A stretch of 64,000 nucleotides of DNA from Bacteroidota bacterium (GTDB taxonomy: Bacteria > Bacteroidota > Bacteroidia > Chitinophagales > Chitinophagaceae). Within the stretch, counting starts at the first letter, position 1, and the number at the start of each line of letters is the position of its first letter. Under the pieces are notes generated by a model. That model saw only the letters and a program-made list of their open reading frames with translations. It was not told where the DNA came from and ran no database searches. This document shows positions 8,814-18,567 of the stretch, piece after piece. The DNA is taken from assembly GCA_026391455.1 (NCBI GenBank), contig JAPLEH010000031.1, positions 1-64,000 of the forward strand, written 5' to 3'. The position numbers and the translations under genes were made by a program.

Positions 8814-9581
8814 TCAGTCTTCCTCTTCTTCTTTGAAAATTTCGGGTCTCAGGCCATGTTTGAAGCGATAGAATGCTTCCTTTATATAAAATTGAAATTC
8901 GTATTCGCCTGCCATTTTGGTAAAGGTGAAGGAAGGGCGGTAGATATACATAAAACTGTCGAGCGCCGGACCGGAGAGCAAGGTAAGGCGGCGCACCAGG
9001 GCTTTGTTGAAACGATGGTCAATGAATTTATCTTCTTCCTGCTGTAATAAACGACGCTGGAAAGAAGCCATACTTCGGTTGCGTTTAAAACGGAACATAT
9101 TGATGATCTCATCCAGGTCGAAACCCGCACCCACCCCGTATTGCGGTGTTACCACTTTCAGTTTGGGTTTCTGGTAATTGAAGACCTTGGCATAATCAAG
9201 CCTGTTCTGAATGGAATCCTGTTTATAATTGCGGGGTTTGATCTTTACTTCTTTGAGTGTGGGTATACTTACCTGCAGGGAGATGTCGAACCCCAGGGTG
9301 TTGGCAATCTTCAGTACAGGAAATTTTACGGTGGGTTTGCCGAGATAGCTGAACCAGATGGAATCTTTTTCGGTAACATCAATCTGGTAATGCCCGTCGG
9401 AATTGGTAACCGTGCCCTTGCCCGATGTGGAAAGCACACTCACGGCTTCGAGCGGATAATTGCGGGAGCTGTCGTATACATAGCCCATTACCTTATAGTT
9501 GGTTTGTGCCCGTGCATGGAAACCGGAACAAAAGAGAATAGCCGTAAAAAAAGTTAGTATGTAAAAATGTGGCAGCCGCAA
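8814..9581 (-). CDS. Carboxypeptidase-regulatory-like domain protein, secreted
   Basis: 255 residues. A signal peptide (about 1-26, ending FHARAQ) is followed by a beta-sandwich domain, YKVMGYVYDSSRNYPLEAVSV to DGHYQIDV (residues 29-75), that matches the CarboxypepD_reg-like repeat common in Bacteroidota outer-membrane proteins. The C-terminal two thirds is basic and helical (MFRFKRNRSMASFQRRLLQ) and ends in an acidic EEEEED tail. Proteins of this kind are usually periplasmic or outer-membrane associated with unknown function. Confidence 0.75.
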   Translation of the reverse strand: MRLPHFYILTFFTAILFCSGFHARAQTNYKVMGYVYDSSRNYPLEAVSVLSTSGKGTVTNSDGHYQIDVTEKDSIWFSYLGKPTVKFPVLKIANTLGFDISLQVSIPTLKEVKIKPRNYKQDSIQNRLDYAKVFNYQKPKLKVVTPQYGVGAGFDLDEIINMFRFKRNRSMASFQRRLLQQEEDKFIDHRFNKALVRRLTLLSGPALDSFMYIYRPSFTFTKMAGEYEFQFYIKEAFYRFKHGLRPEIFKEEEED

Positions 9582-9720
9582 AATAGTTTTTGGTGTTAGA
9601 CGTCAAGATTACTGATAATCCCGCATTACCGGGAAGCAAATAACGAAAGAAAAAGCAAAAAGAAAGGTTAATTGAAAAAAGACAGGATGAAATCTATGAA
9701 TGAGCCGTTGAATGCGATTG

Positions 9721-10605
9721 TCATTTTATCACTGATTCAATGACGGGCGCGTAATGCGCATGTTCGAGTGCCTGTACCCGCTCCGCGAGTGAAGTTGCGG
9801 TGTCGGCGGGCAGTACCGGGCATTTGAATTGCTGAATAATCGATCCGTGATCATAGAGTTCATCCACATAATGAATGGTGATACCACTTTCTTTTTCGTT
9901 GTTGGCCAATACGGCTTCGTGTACAAAACGGCCATACATACCTTTTCCGCCGTAATGGGGCAACAGAGCGGGATGTATATTAATGATAGCACCTGGATAG
10001 GCCCGGATCAGGGAAACAGGCACTTTCCAGAGAAATCCGGCCAGCACGATAAAATCAATGCCGGCGCTTTTTAATTCGGGTAAATGGCCATCTCCGTTCA
10101 AAAACCGCTCTTTTTCGAGGATTAAAAGCGGAATTCCTTCTTTTTGGGCGATATCCACGATACCGGCTGCGGAATTATTGGAAACAATTAGGGCAACACG
10201 GTTTGCGGTTTTTTGCAGGTTATTATTAAAATATTGGATAATCTTTTGCGCATTACTGCCTGCTCCGCTGGCAAAAATGGCAATATTTTTTAGTCTAACA
10301 GATTCACTATCATTTGTTAAATGCTTTCTACCCAATCCCATTCTTCGCCCGATCTTTTGCAGGTAGCTGCTGAAAAAACGGAATTGCCCGAAGGGGATGC
10401 TGATGAGCAATACGGCCAGTGGCCAGATGAGGGTCACCAATACAATATACACCAGTACCCAAATTCCTTTTTGATCAATGGAAAGAAAGGGCATCAGTTT
10501 GCGGGCCACATAGCCGGTAAGGCTGCCACCAATGGCAAACGTACACAGAATGAGGGCCAACCGGGGGCCACTGACTTTCCATTTTTGCCTGAGTTTTTTA
10601 AACAT
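9721..10605 (-). CDS. purN: Phosphoribosylglycinamide formyltransferase fused to a DUF6787-like membrane domain
   Basis: 294 residues from the ATG at 10603-10605 (MFKKLRQKWKVSG); the frame is open further up to 10722 but that part has no recognisable content. Residues about 1-95 carry two hydrophobic helices (LALILCTFAIGGSLTGYVARK and GIWVLVYIVLVTLIWPLAV), typical of the small Bacteroidota DUF6787 membrane proteins. From about residue 106 the protein is a complete PurN, which formylates GAR in purine synthesis: ASGAGSNAQKI, NIHPALLPHYGGKG with the catalytic Asn and His, and HYVDELYDHG with the conserved Asp. The junction (TNDSESVRLKNIAIF) has no ATG, GTG or TTG start in frame, so this is a real single frame or a lost stop codon. 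Confidence 0.88.
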   Translation of the reverse strand: MFKKLRQKWKVSGPRLALILCTFAIGGSLTGYVARKLMPFLSIDQKGIWVLVYIVLVTLIWPLAVLLISIPFGQFRFFSSYLQKIGRRMGLGRKHLTNDSESVRLKNIAIFASGAGSNAQKIIQYFNNNLQKTANRVALIVSNNSAAGIVDIAQKEGIPLLILEKERFLNGDGHLPELKSAGIDFIVLAGFLWKVPVSLIRAYPGAIINIHPALLPHYGGKGMYGRFVHEAVLANNEKESGITIHYVDELYDHGSIIQQFKCPVLPADTATSLAERVQALEHAHYAPVIESVIK

Positions 10606-10800
10606 CGCGGCAAAAGTGAGGAAAAAACCATCACCGTCACTACCCTTTTTCACATCTGTTGAAGTTATTCCAGATGTTGACCATTTTATGACAAACAACA
10701 TATCGGGGTATGCCAAAGGCACCCTAAATGCCCTGAAATGCAGGCTGGTAGGGGATTAAAAAAAAGTTAAACCGGATGGCTTTTTGTTAAGTTCCTGACT

Positions 10801-10808
10801 TATTTTTG
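10801..10808 (+). promoter_or_regulatory. Candidate -7 box of the actA promoter
   Basis: TATTTTTG fits the Bacteroidota -7 consensus TAnnTTTG and lies about 47 bp before the actA start. A TTG at 10784-10786 could be the -33 element but its 14-bp spacing is shorter than usual. The 249-bp region 10606-10854 separates the divergent purN-fusion gene and the respiratory operon and is the only long gap before it. Confidence 0.4.
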
Positions 10809-10854
10809 CGCCTGATTAACGGATTTATCCACATTTTTCAGATCAATTGAGTCT

Positions 10855-12210
10855 ATGATTTCCTGTAAAACAACCGGCCAGCGACTGACGCTAATCTTTC
10901 TATCCCTGTTTACTTTTTGTTCTATACATATTTCAGCCCAGGATGTAGCAGCAGGTAAGACCCTGTTTGTGGGAAAATGTGCCAGTTGCCATAATATTTT
11001 TAAAGCCACCACCGGCCCTGCGCTGATGAACCTGGAAGAAAGGCATAAGTGGGCGGATCACAAAGAACTGCTGAAGTGGATCAATAATCCGGCTGGTTAT
11101 ATGGCGAATGATCCTTACACACAAGGATTGAAAGCACAATACGGCGGCCAGATGATGACAGCCTTCAGCGATATCACCCTGAAGAATGTGGATGATATCG
11201 TAGCCTATATTAATGACCAGGTTGCTAGTCAAGGCAAATCAAAAGACCCAGGAACAGTTAATAACGAACCCAAAGGCAATTCCAACGCTGTTATCTTCGG
11301 AGTGATCTCGCTTATACTCGGTATCATTGCCCTCATCCTGATGCAGGTGAACAGCAACCTGAAAAAAATGAGTGATGATGCAGAAGGTATCTCCCGTCCT
11401 GAACCCGTTGCTTTCTATAAGAATAAGATTTATATCGCCATGGCTGCGATCCTCTTCTTTGTAGTCGGCGGTTATTTGGTAGCCAAAGGCGCGATTGGCC
11501 TGGGTCGTCAAACCAACTATCAACCGGAACAACCGATTTATTATTCCCATAAAGTACATGCCGGCATCAACCAGATCAATTGCCAGTACTGCCACAGTTC
11601 CGTAATGGAAAGCAAACATGCCACCATCCCTTCGGTGAATGTGTGTATGAACTGCCACAAAGCCATTAAGACCTATGAAAAAGGTCCTAAACTCTACACC
11701 GAAAGTGGTGAAGAAGTAAATGGTACAGCCGAGATTGCTAAACTGTATAAATATGCCGGCTTCGATCCCAATAATGCTACGGTTTGGGATCCTACTAAAG
11801 CGAAGCCCATTGAATGGATCAAAATACATAACCTGCCTGACCACGTGTACTTCAACCACTCACAGCACGTAAAAGCAGGAAAAGTACAATGCCAGAGCTG
11901 CCATGGCGAAATCACTGCAATGGATGAAGTAAAACAGGTATCTGAACTGAGCATGGGCTGGTGTGTAAACTGTCACCGCCAGACAAAAGTGGACTTCAAC
12001 TACGACAGTACCGGCAACAAATTCTACAGCATTTACGAGAAGTTTCATAATGATTTAAAGACAAGTGAACTGAATGCAGTGAAAGCAGATAAAACACTGA
12101 CTTCAAAAGACCGTAAGTTCAAGATCGACAGTATCATGAGAACAGTGAGAATGGATAGCGTGCGGGTACAGGATATCGGTGGACTGGAATGTCAGAAATG
12201 TCACTACTAA
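10855..12210 (+). CDS. actA: Alternative complex III subunit ActA, multihaem cytochrome c
   Basis: 451 residues. ActA accepts electrons in the quinol:electron-acceptor oxidoreductase ACIII. A signal peptide precedes an N-terminal cytochrome domain with CASCH at 42-46. Two membrane helices (about 147-164 and 192-210) follow, then a pentahaem part with CQYCH (243), CMNCH (264), CQSCH, CVNCH and a C-terminal CQKCHY. That makes six CXXCH motifs; the classical ActA has five, so the N-terminal monohaem domain is an added module. It is the first gene of actABCDEF-cox. The 105-bp gap to actB holds AGCACATTAACAA direct repeats. Confidence 0.95.
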   Translation: MISCKTTGQRLTLIFLSLFTFCSIHISAQDVAAGKTLFVGKCASCHNIFKATTGPALMNLEERHKWADHKELLKWINNPAGYMANDPYTQGLKAQYGGQMMTAFSDITLKNVDDIVAYINDQVASQGKSKDPGTVNNEPKGNSNAVIFGVISLILGIIALILMQVNSNLKKMSDDAEGISRPEPVAFYKNKIYIAMAAILFFVVGGYLVAKGAIGLGRQTNYQPEQPIYYSHKVHAGINQINCQYCHSSVMESKHATIPSVNVCMNCHKAIKTYEKGPKLYTESGEEVNGTAEIAKLYKYAGFDPNNATVWDPTKAKPIEWIKIHNLPDHVYFNHSQHVKAGKVQCQSCHGEITAMDEVKQVSELSMGWCVNCHRQTKVDFNYDSTGNKFYSIYEKFHNDLKTSELNAVKADKTLTSKDRKFKIDSIMRTVRMDSVRVQDIGGLECQKCHY

Positions 12211-12315
12211 TTAGATAATTAGCAATATGCTGATTAGCTAAGATGAACCTCCTGAAATGAAAGGAACTCAATTAGCAGATTAGCACATTAACAAATCAGC
12301 ACATTAACAAGTATT
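12211..12315. repeat. A/T-rich intergenic repeat text between actA and actB
   Basis: Contains AGCACATTAACAA twice (12274-12310 area) plus variants such as TTAGCAGATTAGCACATT. It is of the same style as other spacer repeats in the window. No hairpin terminator was seen, so read-through from actA to actB is expected. Confidence 0.5.
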
Positions 12316-15300
12316 ATGAGTAAAAAGTACTGGCAAAGTTTCGGAGAGGTGAACGACCCGGAAAATTTCAAATCGCAGTCACAGGATGAATTCCGTGAAG
12401 AACTGCCTTTTGAAGGGTTTGATGACAAGGGTTTGATCGATGCGAAAGCTCCCCGCAGGGATTTCTTAAAGTACCTCGGTTTCAGTACCGCTGCTGCCAC
12501 CCTGGCTGCGAGCTGTAAAGTACCGGTACGGAAAGCTATTCCTTATGCCAATAAGCCCGAGAATATTATTCCTGGTGTGGCGAAATACTATGCCACTACC
12601 TATGTGCAGGATGGAGATGTGATACCGGTGGTAGCCAAAGTAAGAGATGGACGCCCCATTAAAATAGAAGGAAACGAACTGTCGTATACCGGCGGTGGTA
12701 CCACAGCCCGTTCACAGGCTTCTGTACTCGATCTGTATGATATGTACAGGGCAAAATTCCCGCTTCATAAAACCGGAGCTGGAAAGGATGCCAAAATGGA
12801 AGAGATTCCCACTTTTGAGCAGGTGGATGATATGGTAGGAAAAGCCATGGCTGCTGCAGGTGGTTCGGTGGTATTGCTCACCGGCTCTGTTGTATCTCCT
12901 TCCACGAAAGAGATCATTGCGAAATATCCCAACTTAAAGCATGTACAATACGATGCCGTTTCTTACAGTGGTATGTTGCTCGCCAACGAAGCCAGCGGAT
13001 TCGGCAGAAAGATACCCTCTTATGATTTTGGTGCAGCCAAAGTAATCGTGAGTCTGGGTGCTGATTTTCTCGGTACCTGGCTCAGCCCGGTAGAATTTGC
13101 TAAAGGATATGCCAAAGGACGCCGCATAGATGAGAAGAATCCTTCTATGAGCAAGCATTTCCAATTTGAATCATACCTGAGTATGACCGGTGCGAATGCC
13201 GATGAGCGTTACACACACCGCCCCTCTGAAGCGGCTGCTGTAGCACTCGACCTGCTCAATGCTGTGAACGGTACAGATGCCGGTGGTATGGATGCCAAAC
13301 TGGAAAAAGGAATTCAGGCAGCCGCTGCAGCATTGAAAGCCGCCAATGGTGAAGCACTGGTAGTCTCCGGAAGCAACGATAAACATGTACAGGTGATCGT
13401 AAACGCGATCAACAATGCAATCGGTGCTTATGGTAAAACCATCGACTGGAGCCGCCCCGTGAATTATCGCCAGGGTATCGACAGCGAAATGAACGATCTG
13501 ATTGCACAACTGGAATCCGGTGCTGTTGGTACCATCATGATCCAAGGTGCTAATCCCGCATATACATATTTTGATGCCGATAAATTCAAAGCGGCATTGG
13601 CTAAAGCAAAAGTGAAGATCTCCTTCAATGAAAAAATGGATGAGACCACTGAGCTTTGCGATTTCATTATCCCCACACATCACTACCTCGAAAGCTGGGG
13701 TGATGCAGAACCCAAAGCAGGTATCATCAGTTTTCAACAGCCTACTATTTTTCCGCTGTTCAAAACAAGACCTTTCCAGACCTCTTTATTAAAATGGAGT
13801 GCTCCCGCCGGTCAACCTGCGGCCAGCACCGATTACGATAGTTATTTCAAAACGTACTGGACCGCCAAACTCGGCTCAGAAGAAGCGTATCATAAAGCAT
13901 TGCAGGATGGTGTAACGGAATCACCCGCTACTCCTTCTGCCGGCTCATACAGCGGCGCTGCAGTGGCTGAAGCCACTACCGCTATTTCCGGTTACAAAAA
14001 AGGAAGCGGTCCTGAAGTGGTACTTTATCAGAAAGTATCCATCGGCACCGGATCACAGGCTGGTAACCCCTGGTTGCAGGAATTACCCGACCCCGTATCC
14101 AAAGCTACCTGGGATAACTATGCGATGATCTCCATTTCCAAAGCGAAGGAACTGGGCATCAAACTCGATAACGACTACGAATATTATCCGCATAAACCCA
14201 CTATCAAACTCACCGTTGGTAAAAGAGAAGTGGTACTGCCCGTGCTCGTATTCCCGGGTATGAATGCAGACACCATCGCTGTGGCGCTCGGATACGGAAG
14301 AAATGAAGCCATCGGTGTTACTGCCGCCGGCGTGGGTGTGAATATGTATCCCTTTACGAGCTTCAACGGTACAACGGTTGACTATCATGCAACCGGTGCT
14401 GCTGTTGTAAACAGAAATGAATCATACAAGATCGCACAAACACAGAAGCACAATTCATACGAGAACCGTGAAGAAGTGGTGCGCGAAACAACTTTGCATT
14501 CGTTCAAGAATCATCCGAATGTAATTGTTGACTTCAGCAATGAACTCACTGAAGCCTATTATAAAAACGCGAATGAAGATTTCCGTCAGGCTACATTATA
14601 TCCGCAGCATGATCAGCCCGGTATCAAATGGGGCATGAACATCGATATGAATGCCTGCTTCGGATGCGGTGCCTGTGTAGTGGCCTGCCATGCAGAAAAC
14701 AACGTACCAGTGGTAGGTAAGGGTGAAGTACTCCGCTACCACGATATGCACTGGCTGCGTATCGACCGCTATTTTGTTTCGGACGAAAAGAATGAAGATG
14801 ATCTGAAAGGGGTGGTATTCCAGCCAATGCTCTGTCAGCATTGCGATAATGCTCCCTGTGAGAACGTTTGTCCTGTAGCAGCTACCAACCACAGTTCAGA
14901 AGGATTGAACCAGATGACCTATAACCGTTGTATCGGTACCAGGTATTGTGCGAATAACTGTCCCTTTAAAGTACGTCGCTTCAATTGGGCGGATTATACC
15001 GGAGCAGACAGCTTCCCCAATAACCGCGATCAGAAACTGGTAGGTAAACTGGACAGCGTGATCGAACAAATGAACGATGAACTTACCCGCATGGTACTGA
15101 ACCCGGATGTAACCGTACGTTCAAGAGGGGTGATCGAAAAATGTTCTTTCTGCGTACAAAAATTACAGGCCGCTAAACTGGATGCGAAAAAAGAAGACCG
15201 CGTATTAAAAGACGGAGATGCGAAGACCGCTTGTCAGACCGCCTGTCCTTCTAATGCGATCGTATTCGGTAATGCCCACGATAAAGACAGTGCATTGACC

Positions 15301-15549
15301 AAAGTGCGCAGTGAAAACCCGCAGCGCCGCTTTGCTGTACTGGAGCAGCTCCACGTATTGCCCAATGTAACGTATCTCGCCAAAGTGAGAAACTCTGAAG
15401 AGGAAGCTACCAACTGGCCTCCGAAAGGATCTATCGAACATGGCGCTGAAGGGCATGAAGCAAAAGGTGGCCACGAAGCACATAAAGCAGAAGCAGCCAA
15501 AGGCGACACCACGTTACCCGCAGCTACCAAGCCGGAAGAGACGCATTAA
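12316..15549 (+). CDS. actB: Alternative complex III subunit ActB, molybdopterin-oxidoreductase-like iron-sulfur protein
   Basis: 1077 residues. Residues 47-52 (RRDFLK) followed by a hydrophobic stretch form a Tat-type signal, and LAASC ending at Cys67 resembles a lipobox, consistent with a lipid anchor. The large middle part is molybdopterin-oxidoreductase-like but this subunit is known to lack the cofactor in ACIII. The C-terminal third is a ferredoxin-like domain with CFGCGACVVAC (about 778), CQHCDNAPCENVC, CIGTRYCANNC and CSFC, enough for the one [3Fe-4S] and three [4Fe-4S] clusters described for the complex. The His/Glu-rich tail (EHGAEGHEAKGGHEAH) is low complexity. Confidence 0.95.
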   Translation: MSKKYWQSFGEVNDPENFKSQSQDEFREELPFEGFDDKGLIDAKAPRRDFLKYLGFSTAAATLAASCKVPVRKAIPYANKPENIIPGVAKYYATTYVQDGDVIPVVAKVRDGRPIKIEGNELSYTGGGTTARSQASVLDLYDMYRAKFPLHKTGAGKDAKMEEIPTFEQVDDMVGKAMAAAGGSVVLLTGSVVSPSTKEIIAKYPNLKHVQYDAVSYSGMLLANEASGFGRKIPSYDFGAAKVIVSLGADFLGTWLSPVEFAKGYAKGRRIDEKNPSMSKHFQFESYLSMTGANADERYTHRPSEAAAVALDLLNAVNGTDAGGMDAKLEKGIQAAAAALKAANGEALVVSGSNDKHVQVIVNAINNAIGAYGKTIDWSRPVNYRQGIDSEMNDLIAQLESGAVGTIMIQGANPAYTYFDADKFKAALAKAKVKISFNEKMDETTELCDFIIPTHHYLESWGDAEPKAGIISFQQPTIFPLFKTRPFQTSLLKWSAPAGQPAASTDYDSYFKTYWTAKLGSEEAYHKALQDGVTESPATPSAGSYSGAAVAEATTAISGYKKGSGPEVVLYQKVSIGTGSQAGNPWLQELPDPVSKATWDNYAMISISKAKELGIKLDNDYEYYPHKPTIKLTVGKREVVLPVLVFPGMNADTIAVALGYGRNEAIGVTAAGVGVNMYPFTSFNGTTVDYHATGAAVVNRNESYKIAQTQKHNSYENREEVVRETTLHSFKNHPNVIVDFSNELTEAYYKNANEDFRQATLYPQHDQPGIKWGMNIDMNACFGCGACVVACHAENNVPVVGKGEVLRYHDMHWLRIDRYFVSDEKNEDDLKGVVFQPMLCQHCDNAPCENVCPVAATNHSSEGLNQMTYNRCIGTRYCANNCPFKVRRFNWADYTGADSFPNNRDQKLVGKLDSVIEQMNDELTRMVLNPDVTVRSRGVIEKCSFCVQKLQAAKLDAKKEDRVLKDGDAKTACQTACPSNAIVFGNAHDKDSALTKVRSENPQRRFAVLEQLHVLPNVTYLAKVRNSEEEATNWPPKGSIEHGAEGHEAKGGHEAHKAEAAKGDTTLPAATKPEETH

Positions 15550-15643
15550 TGGAAGAATAACGATCAGGAAGTTGATTTTATAAAAATAAAAAGCCGATAG
15601 CAAAAGCAACTGCAGACACTAAAGGCTCAAAGCTAAAAACAAC

Positions 15644-17092
15644 ATGTCATTACTCAGGTACGAATCACAGGTAAGACCACCGCTGGTGGATGGCAATAAG
15701 GATTATCACCAGGTAACAGAAGATATCTGCCGCCCGGTGGAAGCCAAACCGTCCCGGTCATGGTGGATAGGATTTCTTATTTCAGCGGCATTGCTGGTTT
15801 TTGGTATCATCTCCGTAACGATGGAGGTGATCTACGGAACGGGGCAATGGAACCTTCACAAGACCGTGGGTTGGGGCTGGGATATCACCAACTTCGTATG
15901 GTGGGTGGGTATCGGTCACGCCGGAACCCTGATCTCTGCGATCCTCTTACTGTTCCGCCAGGGCTGGAGAACCGGGGTAAACCGTGCTGCAGAAGCGATG
16001 ACCATCTTTGCGGTTATGTGTGCAGGCCAGTTCCCCATCTGGCACATGGGTCGTGTGTGGAATGCCTTCTTCGTACTGCCTTATCCCAACACAAGGGGGC
16101 CGCTCTGGGTAAACTTTAACTCTCCCCTGCTTTGGGACGTATTTGCGATCTCTACTTACTTTACCGTATCTCTCTTATTCTGGTATTCGGGTTTGCTTCC
16201 CGATTTGGCCACGCTCCGCGATCGCGCCAAGAAAAAATGGGCGAAGATGTTTTACGGAGTTGCGTCTTTCGGATGGACAGGAAGCACCAAGCACTGGCAG
16301 CGTCATGAAGCACTTTCACTGGTGCTCGCCGGATTAAGTACACCGCTTGTATTGTCTGTACACACGATCGTATCCTTCGACTTCGCCACCTCCGTAGTAC
16401 CTGGATGGCATACCACGATCTTTCCACCCTATTTCGTTGCGGGTGCGATCTTCTCCGGATTTGCGATGGTACAGACCCTGCTGGTAGTAACCAGAAAAGT
16501 ACTGGCACTCGAAGACTATATCACCATTGAGCACATTGAGGTAATGAATAAGGTAATTGTACTCACCGGTTCAATCGTGGGTATTGCTTACCTCACGGAG
16601 TTGTTCATGGCCTGGTACAGTGCGGTAGAATATGAAAATTATGCGTTCTTCCAGAACAGGCTGAATCTGAATAGCCCCTATGGCTGGAGCTACTGGCTGA
16701 TGATGGGATGTAACGTATTGTCGCCCCAGATTTTCTGGTTCCGCAAAATGAGAAGAAACCTGCTGGTTACCTTCTTCATGTCTATCCTCGTAAACATTGG
16801 TATGTGGTTCGAGCGTTTTGTGATCATCGTTACCTCCGTGTACCGTGATTACCTGCCGAGTTCATGGGCCACGTATTATACCCCCACCATTTGGGAGGTT
16901 GGATTTTATCTGGGTACGTTCGGATTATTCTTTACCTGTTACTTCCTGTTCTCTAAATTCTTCCCGGTTATTGCGATCGCAGAGATCAAGCATATCCTGA
17001 AAAGAAGCGGCGAGAACTATAAAGAAAAGATGGGCGACATTGAAAGTAAAGACACCGAAGGGTTTGCCCACGAACAGGAGCATGACCATTGA
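15644..17092 (+). CDS. actC: Alternative complex III subunit ActC, NrfD/PsrC-like quinol-binding membrane protein
   Basis: 482 residues with about ten transmembrane helices; homologous to NrfD/PsrC. In ACIII, ActC and ActF form the membrane core, and ActC holds the menaquinol site next to ActB. Typical segments include KTVGWGWDITNFVWWVGIGHAG and VVPGWHTTIFPPYFVAGAIFSG. The start is the ATG of MSLLRYESQVR; the C-terminus is acidic and His-rich (EQEHDH). It sits between actB and actD with 94-108 bp spacers. Confidence 0.95.
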   Translation: MSLLRYESQVRPPLVDGNKDYHQVTEDICRPVEAKPSRSWWIGFLISAALLVFGIISVTMEVIYGTGQWNLHKTVGWGWDITNFVWWVGIGHAGTLISAILLLFRQGWRTGVNRAAEAMTIFAVMCAGQFPIWHMGRVWNAFFVLPYPNTRGPLWVNFNSPLLWDVFAISTYFTVSLLFWYSGLLPDLATLRDRAKKKWAKMFYGVASFGWTGSTKHWQRHEALSLVLAGLSTPLVLSVHTIVSFDFATSVVPGWHTTIFPPYFVAGAIFSGFAMVQTLLVVTRKVLALEDYITIEHIEVMNKVIVLTGSIVGIAYLTELFMAWYSAVEYENYAFFQNRLNLNSPYGWSYWLMMGCNVLSPQIFWFRKMRRNLLVTFFMSILVNIGMWFERFVIIVTSVYRDYLPSSWATYYTPTIWEVGFYLGTFGLFFTCYFLFSKFFPVIAIAEIKHILKRSGENYKEKMGDIESKDTEGFAHEQEHDH

Positions 17093-17200
17093 TTTAGAAA
17101 ACTAAAAGTCGAAGGATGATGTTTGTCTTTCACTTTTAAATTGAATATAGGAAGCCGGGTTTACCGGGATTTGGAATTTTTTATCTGGAATTTATATAAC

Positions 17201-17797
17201 ATGAGTGTACAAAAATTTATCACGGGTAATTTCTACGATGAGGAGGTACTGTTTCCGGCTATTAAGAAAACACGCCGGGCAGGTTACAAGATCCACGATG
17301 TGTTTACGCCCTTTCCCATTCACGGTCTGGATAAGGCCATGGGATTGCGCGACACCAGCCTGCACACTGCCGGCTTCATCTATGGTATTACCGGTACGGC
17401 CACTGCCGTTGGTTTTATAACATGGGCACTTACCATGGATTGGAAACTCAACTTTGGCGGTAAGCCCTTTTTCTCCCTGCCGGCATGGATACCTGTGACC
17501 TTCGAGCTGACCGTATTATTTGCAGCCGTAGGCATGGTACTTACATTCTGTTATCTCTGCCAGTTGGCTCCGTTTGTAAAGAAAGATCACTTCAACCCCC
17601 GTTCTACAGACGATACGTTTGTAATGGCACTGGAGTGTACCAATAAAACCAACGAAGAAGAAGCGATCCGTTTTCTGCAAAGTATTGGCGCTGCCGATGT
17701 GCAGGTGCAATACAAAGAAACCGGCTGGTGGCTGGGTCGTTATGATAAAGACACCAAACGCTTTGAAAAGAAAACGGAACTGGAATCAGCGCATTAA
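17201..17797 (+). CDS. actD: Alternative complex III subunit ActD
   Basis: 198 residues starting at MSVQKFITGNFYDEEVLFPAI. An upstream TTG in frame at 17123 would add text made of the TTGGAATTT spacer repeat and is rejected. Residues 1-60 form a soluble ferredoxin-like fold, followed by two helices (about 70-95 and 105-135: VPVTFELTVLFAAVGMVLTFC-like), as in other ActD proteins (DUF3341). ActD is a structural subunit that packs against ActC/ActF. It lies 41 bp before actE. Confidence 0.92.
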   Translation: MSVQKFITGNFYDEEVLFPAIKKTRRAGYKIHDVFTPFPIHGLDKAMGLRDTSLHTAGFIYGITGTATAVGFITWALTMDWKLNFGGKPFFSLPAWIPVTFELTVLFAAVGMVLTFCYLCQLAPFVKKDHFNPRSTDDTFVMALECTNKTNEEEAIRFLQSIGAADVQVQYKETGWWLGRYDKDTKRFEKKTELESAH

Positions 17798-17838
17798 TAT
17801 GCAGGAACAGACATTATTCATTTGAGACTTAATAAACG

Positions 17839-18513
17839 ATGATGAAAAAATTTGGGATAATAACAGGTATCGCGGCACTGGTGCTCCTGGTGGCTGCTTG
17901 TGGCGGACCACGCAGAAGCCCCGGAAGGGCCTATATGCCCGACATGGCCTATAGCCGCGCCTATGAGACCTATGCTTCTACAGATAAATTAATGGCAGAA
18001 TATGGTAACAAGGTCAGCTACACGGCTATGCCTGTTCCCGGTACTATTGCCCGCGGAGATATGTTGTTCAGCTATCCATATGCCAACGACTCAGCCGGAT
18101 ATGCCAATTCAGCCAGTGTAAAGAATCCGCTGGATATCGCTTCCATTGATATGGTAGAAGCAGAACGTAAATACCTGATCAATTGCGGTATTTGTCATGG
18201 TACCAAACTGGATGGAAACGGACCCTTGTATAAAGACGGAAATGGTCCCTATCCGGTAGCACCTAAAAACCTGGTAAGCGATGATCTGAAGAAAATGGCA
18301 GAAGGAACCATGTTCCACTCACTGACCTACGGAAAAAATACCATGGGCAGCTATTCATCTCAATTGAGTACCAAACAAAGATGGGAAGTGATTGCTTATA
18401 TCAAAATGAAGCAGGGCGGTGGAGCCCCGGCAGACACAGCAGCCGCAAAAGCTACTACAGCCAGTATGGTTGCACCTGCGATGGACACGACCAAAAAAGC
18501 AAAACAGCCTTAA
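17839..18513 (+). CDS. actE: Alternative complex III subunit ActE, monohaem cytochrome c lipoprotein
   Basis: 224 residues. The leader MMKKFGIITGIAALVLLVAA ends at Cys21 (lipobox VAAC), so the protein should be lipid-anchored on the periplasmic side. One haem c site, CGICH at 116-120, lies in a cytochrome c domain; TMFHSLTYGKNTMGSYSSQL (about 158-177) supplies the distal Met region. ActE relays electrons towards the oxidase. The Ala/Thr-rich C-terminal tail is low complexity. Spacing to actF is 54 bp. Confidence 0.94.
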   Translation: MMKKFGIITGIAALVLLVAACGGPRRSPGRAYMPDMAYSRAYETYASTDKLMAEYGNKVSYTAMPVPGTIARGDMLFSYPYANDSAGYANSASVKNPLDIASIDMVEAERKYLINCGICHGTKLDGNGPLYKDGNGPYPVAPKNLVSDDLKKMAEGTMFHSLTYGKNTMGSYSSQLSTKQRWEVIAYIKMKQGGGAPADTAAAKATTASMVAPAMDTTKKAKQP

Positions 18514-18567
18514 TCAAGGAAACAGCGCGACCGAATATTCATTTGTTGGATTTATAAAAGAACACTG

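Noticed and set aside
10606-10722. 39-residue upstream extension of the PurN fusion
   Set aside because: It runs through the promoter region shared with actA and has no family similarity; the MFKKLRQKW start matches the family.
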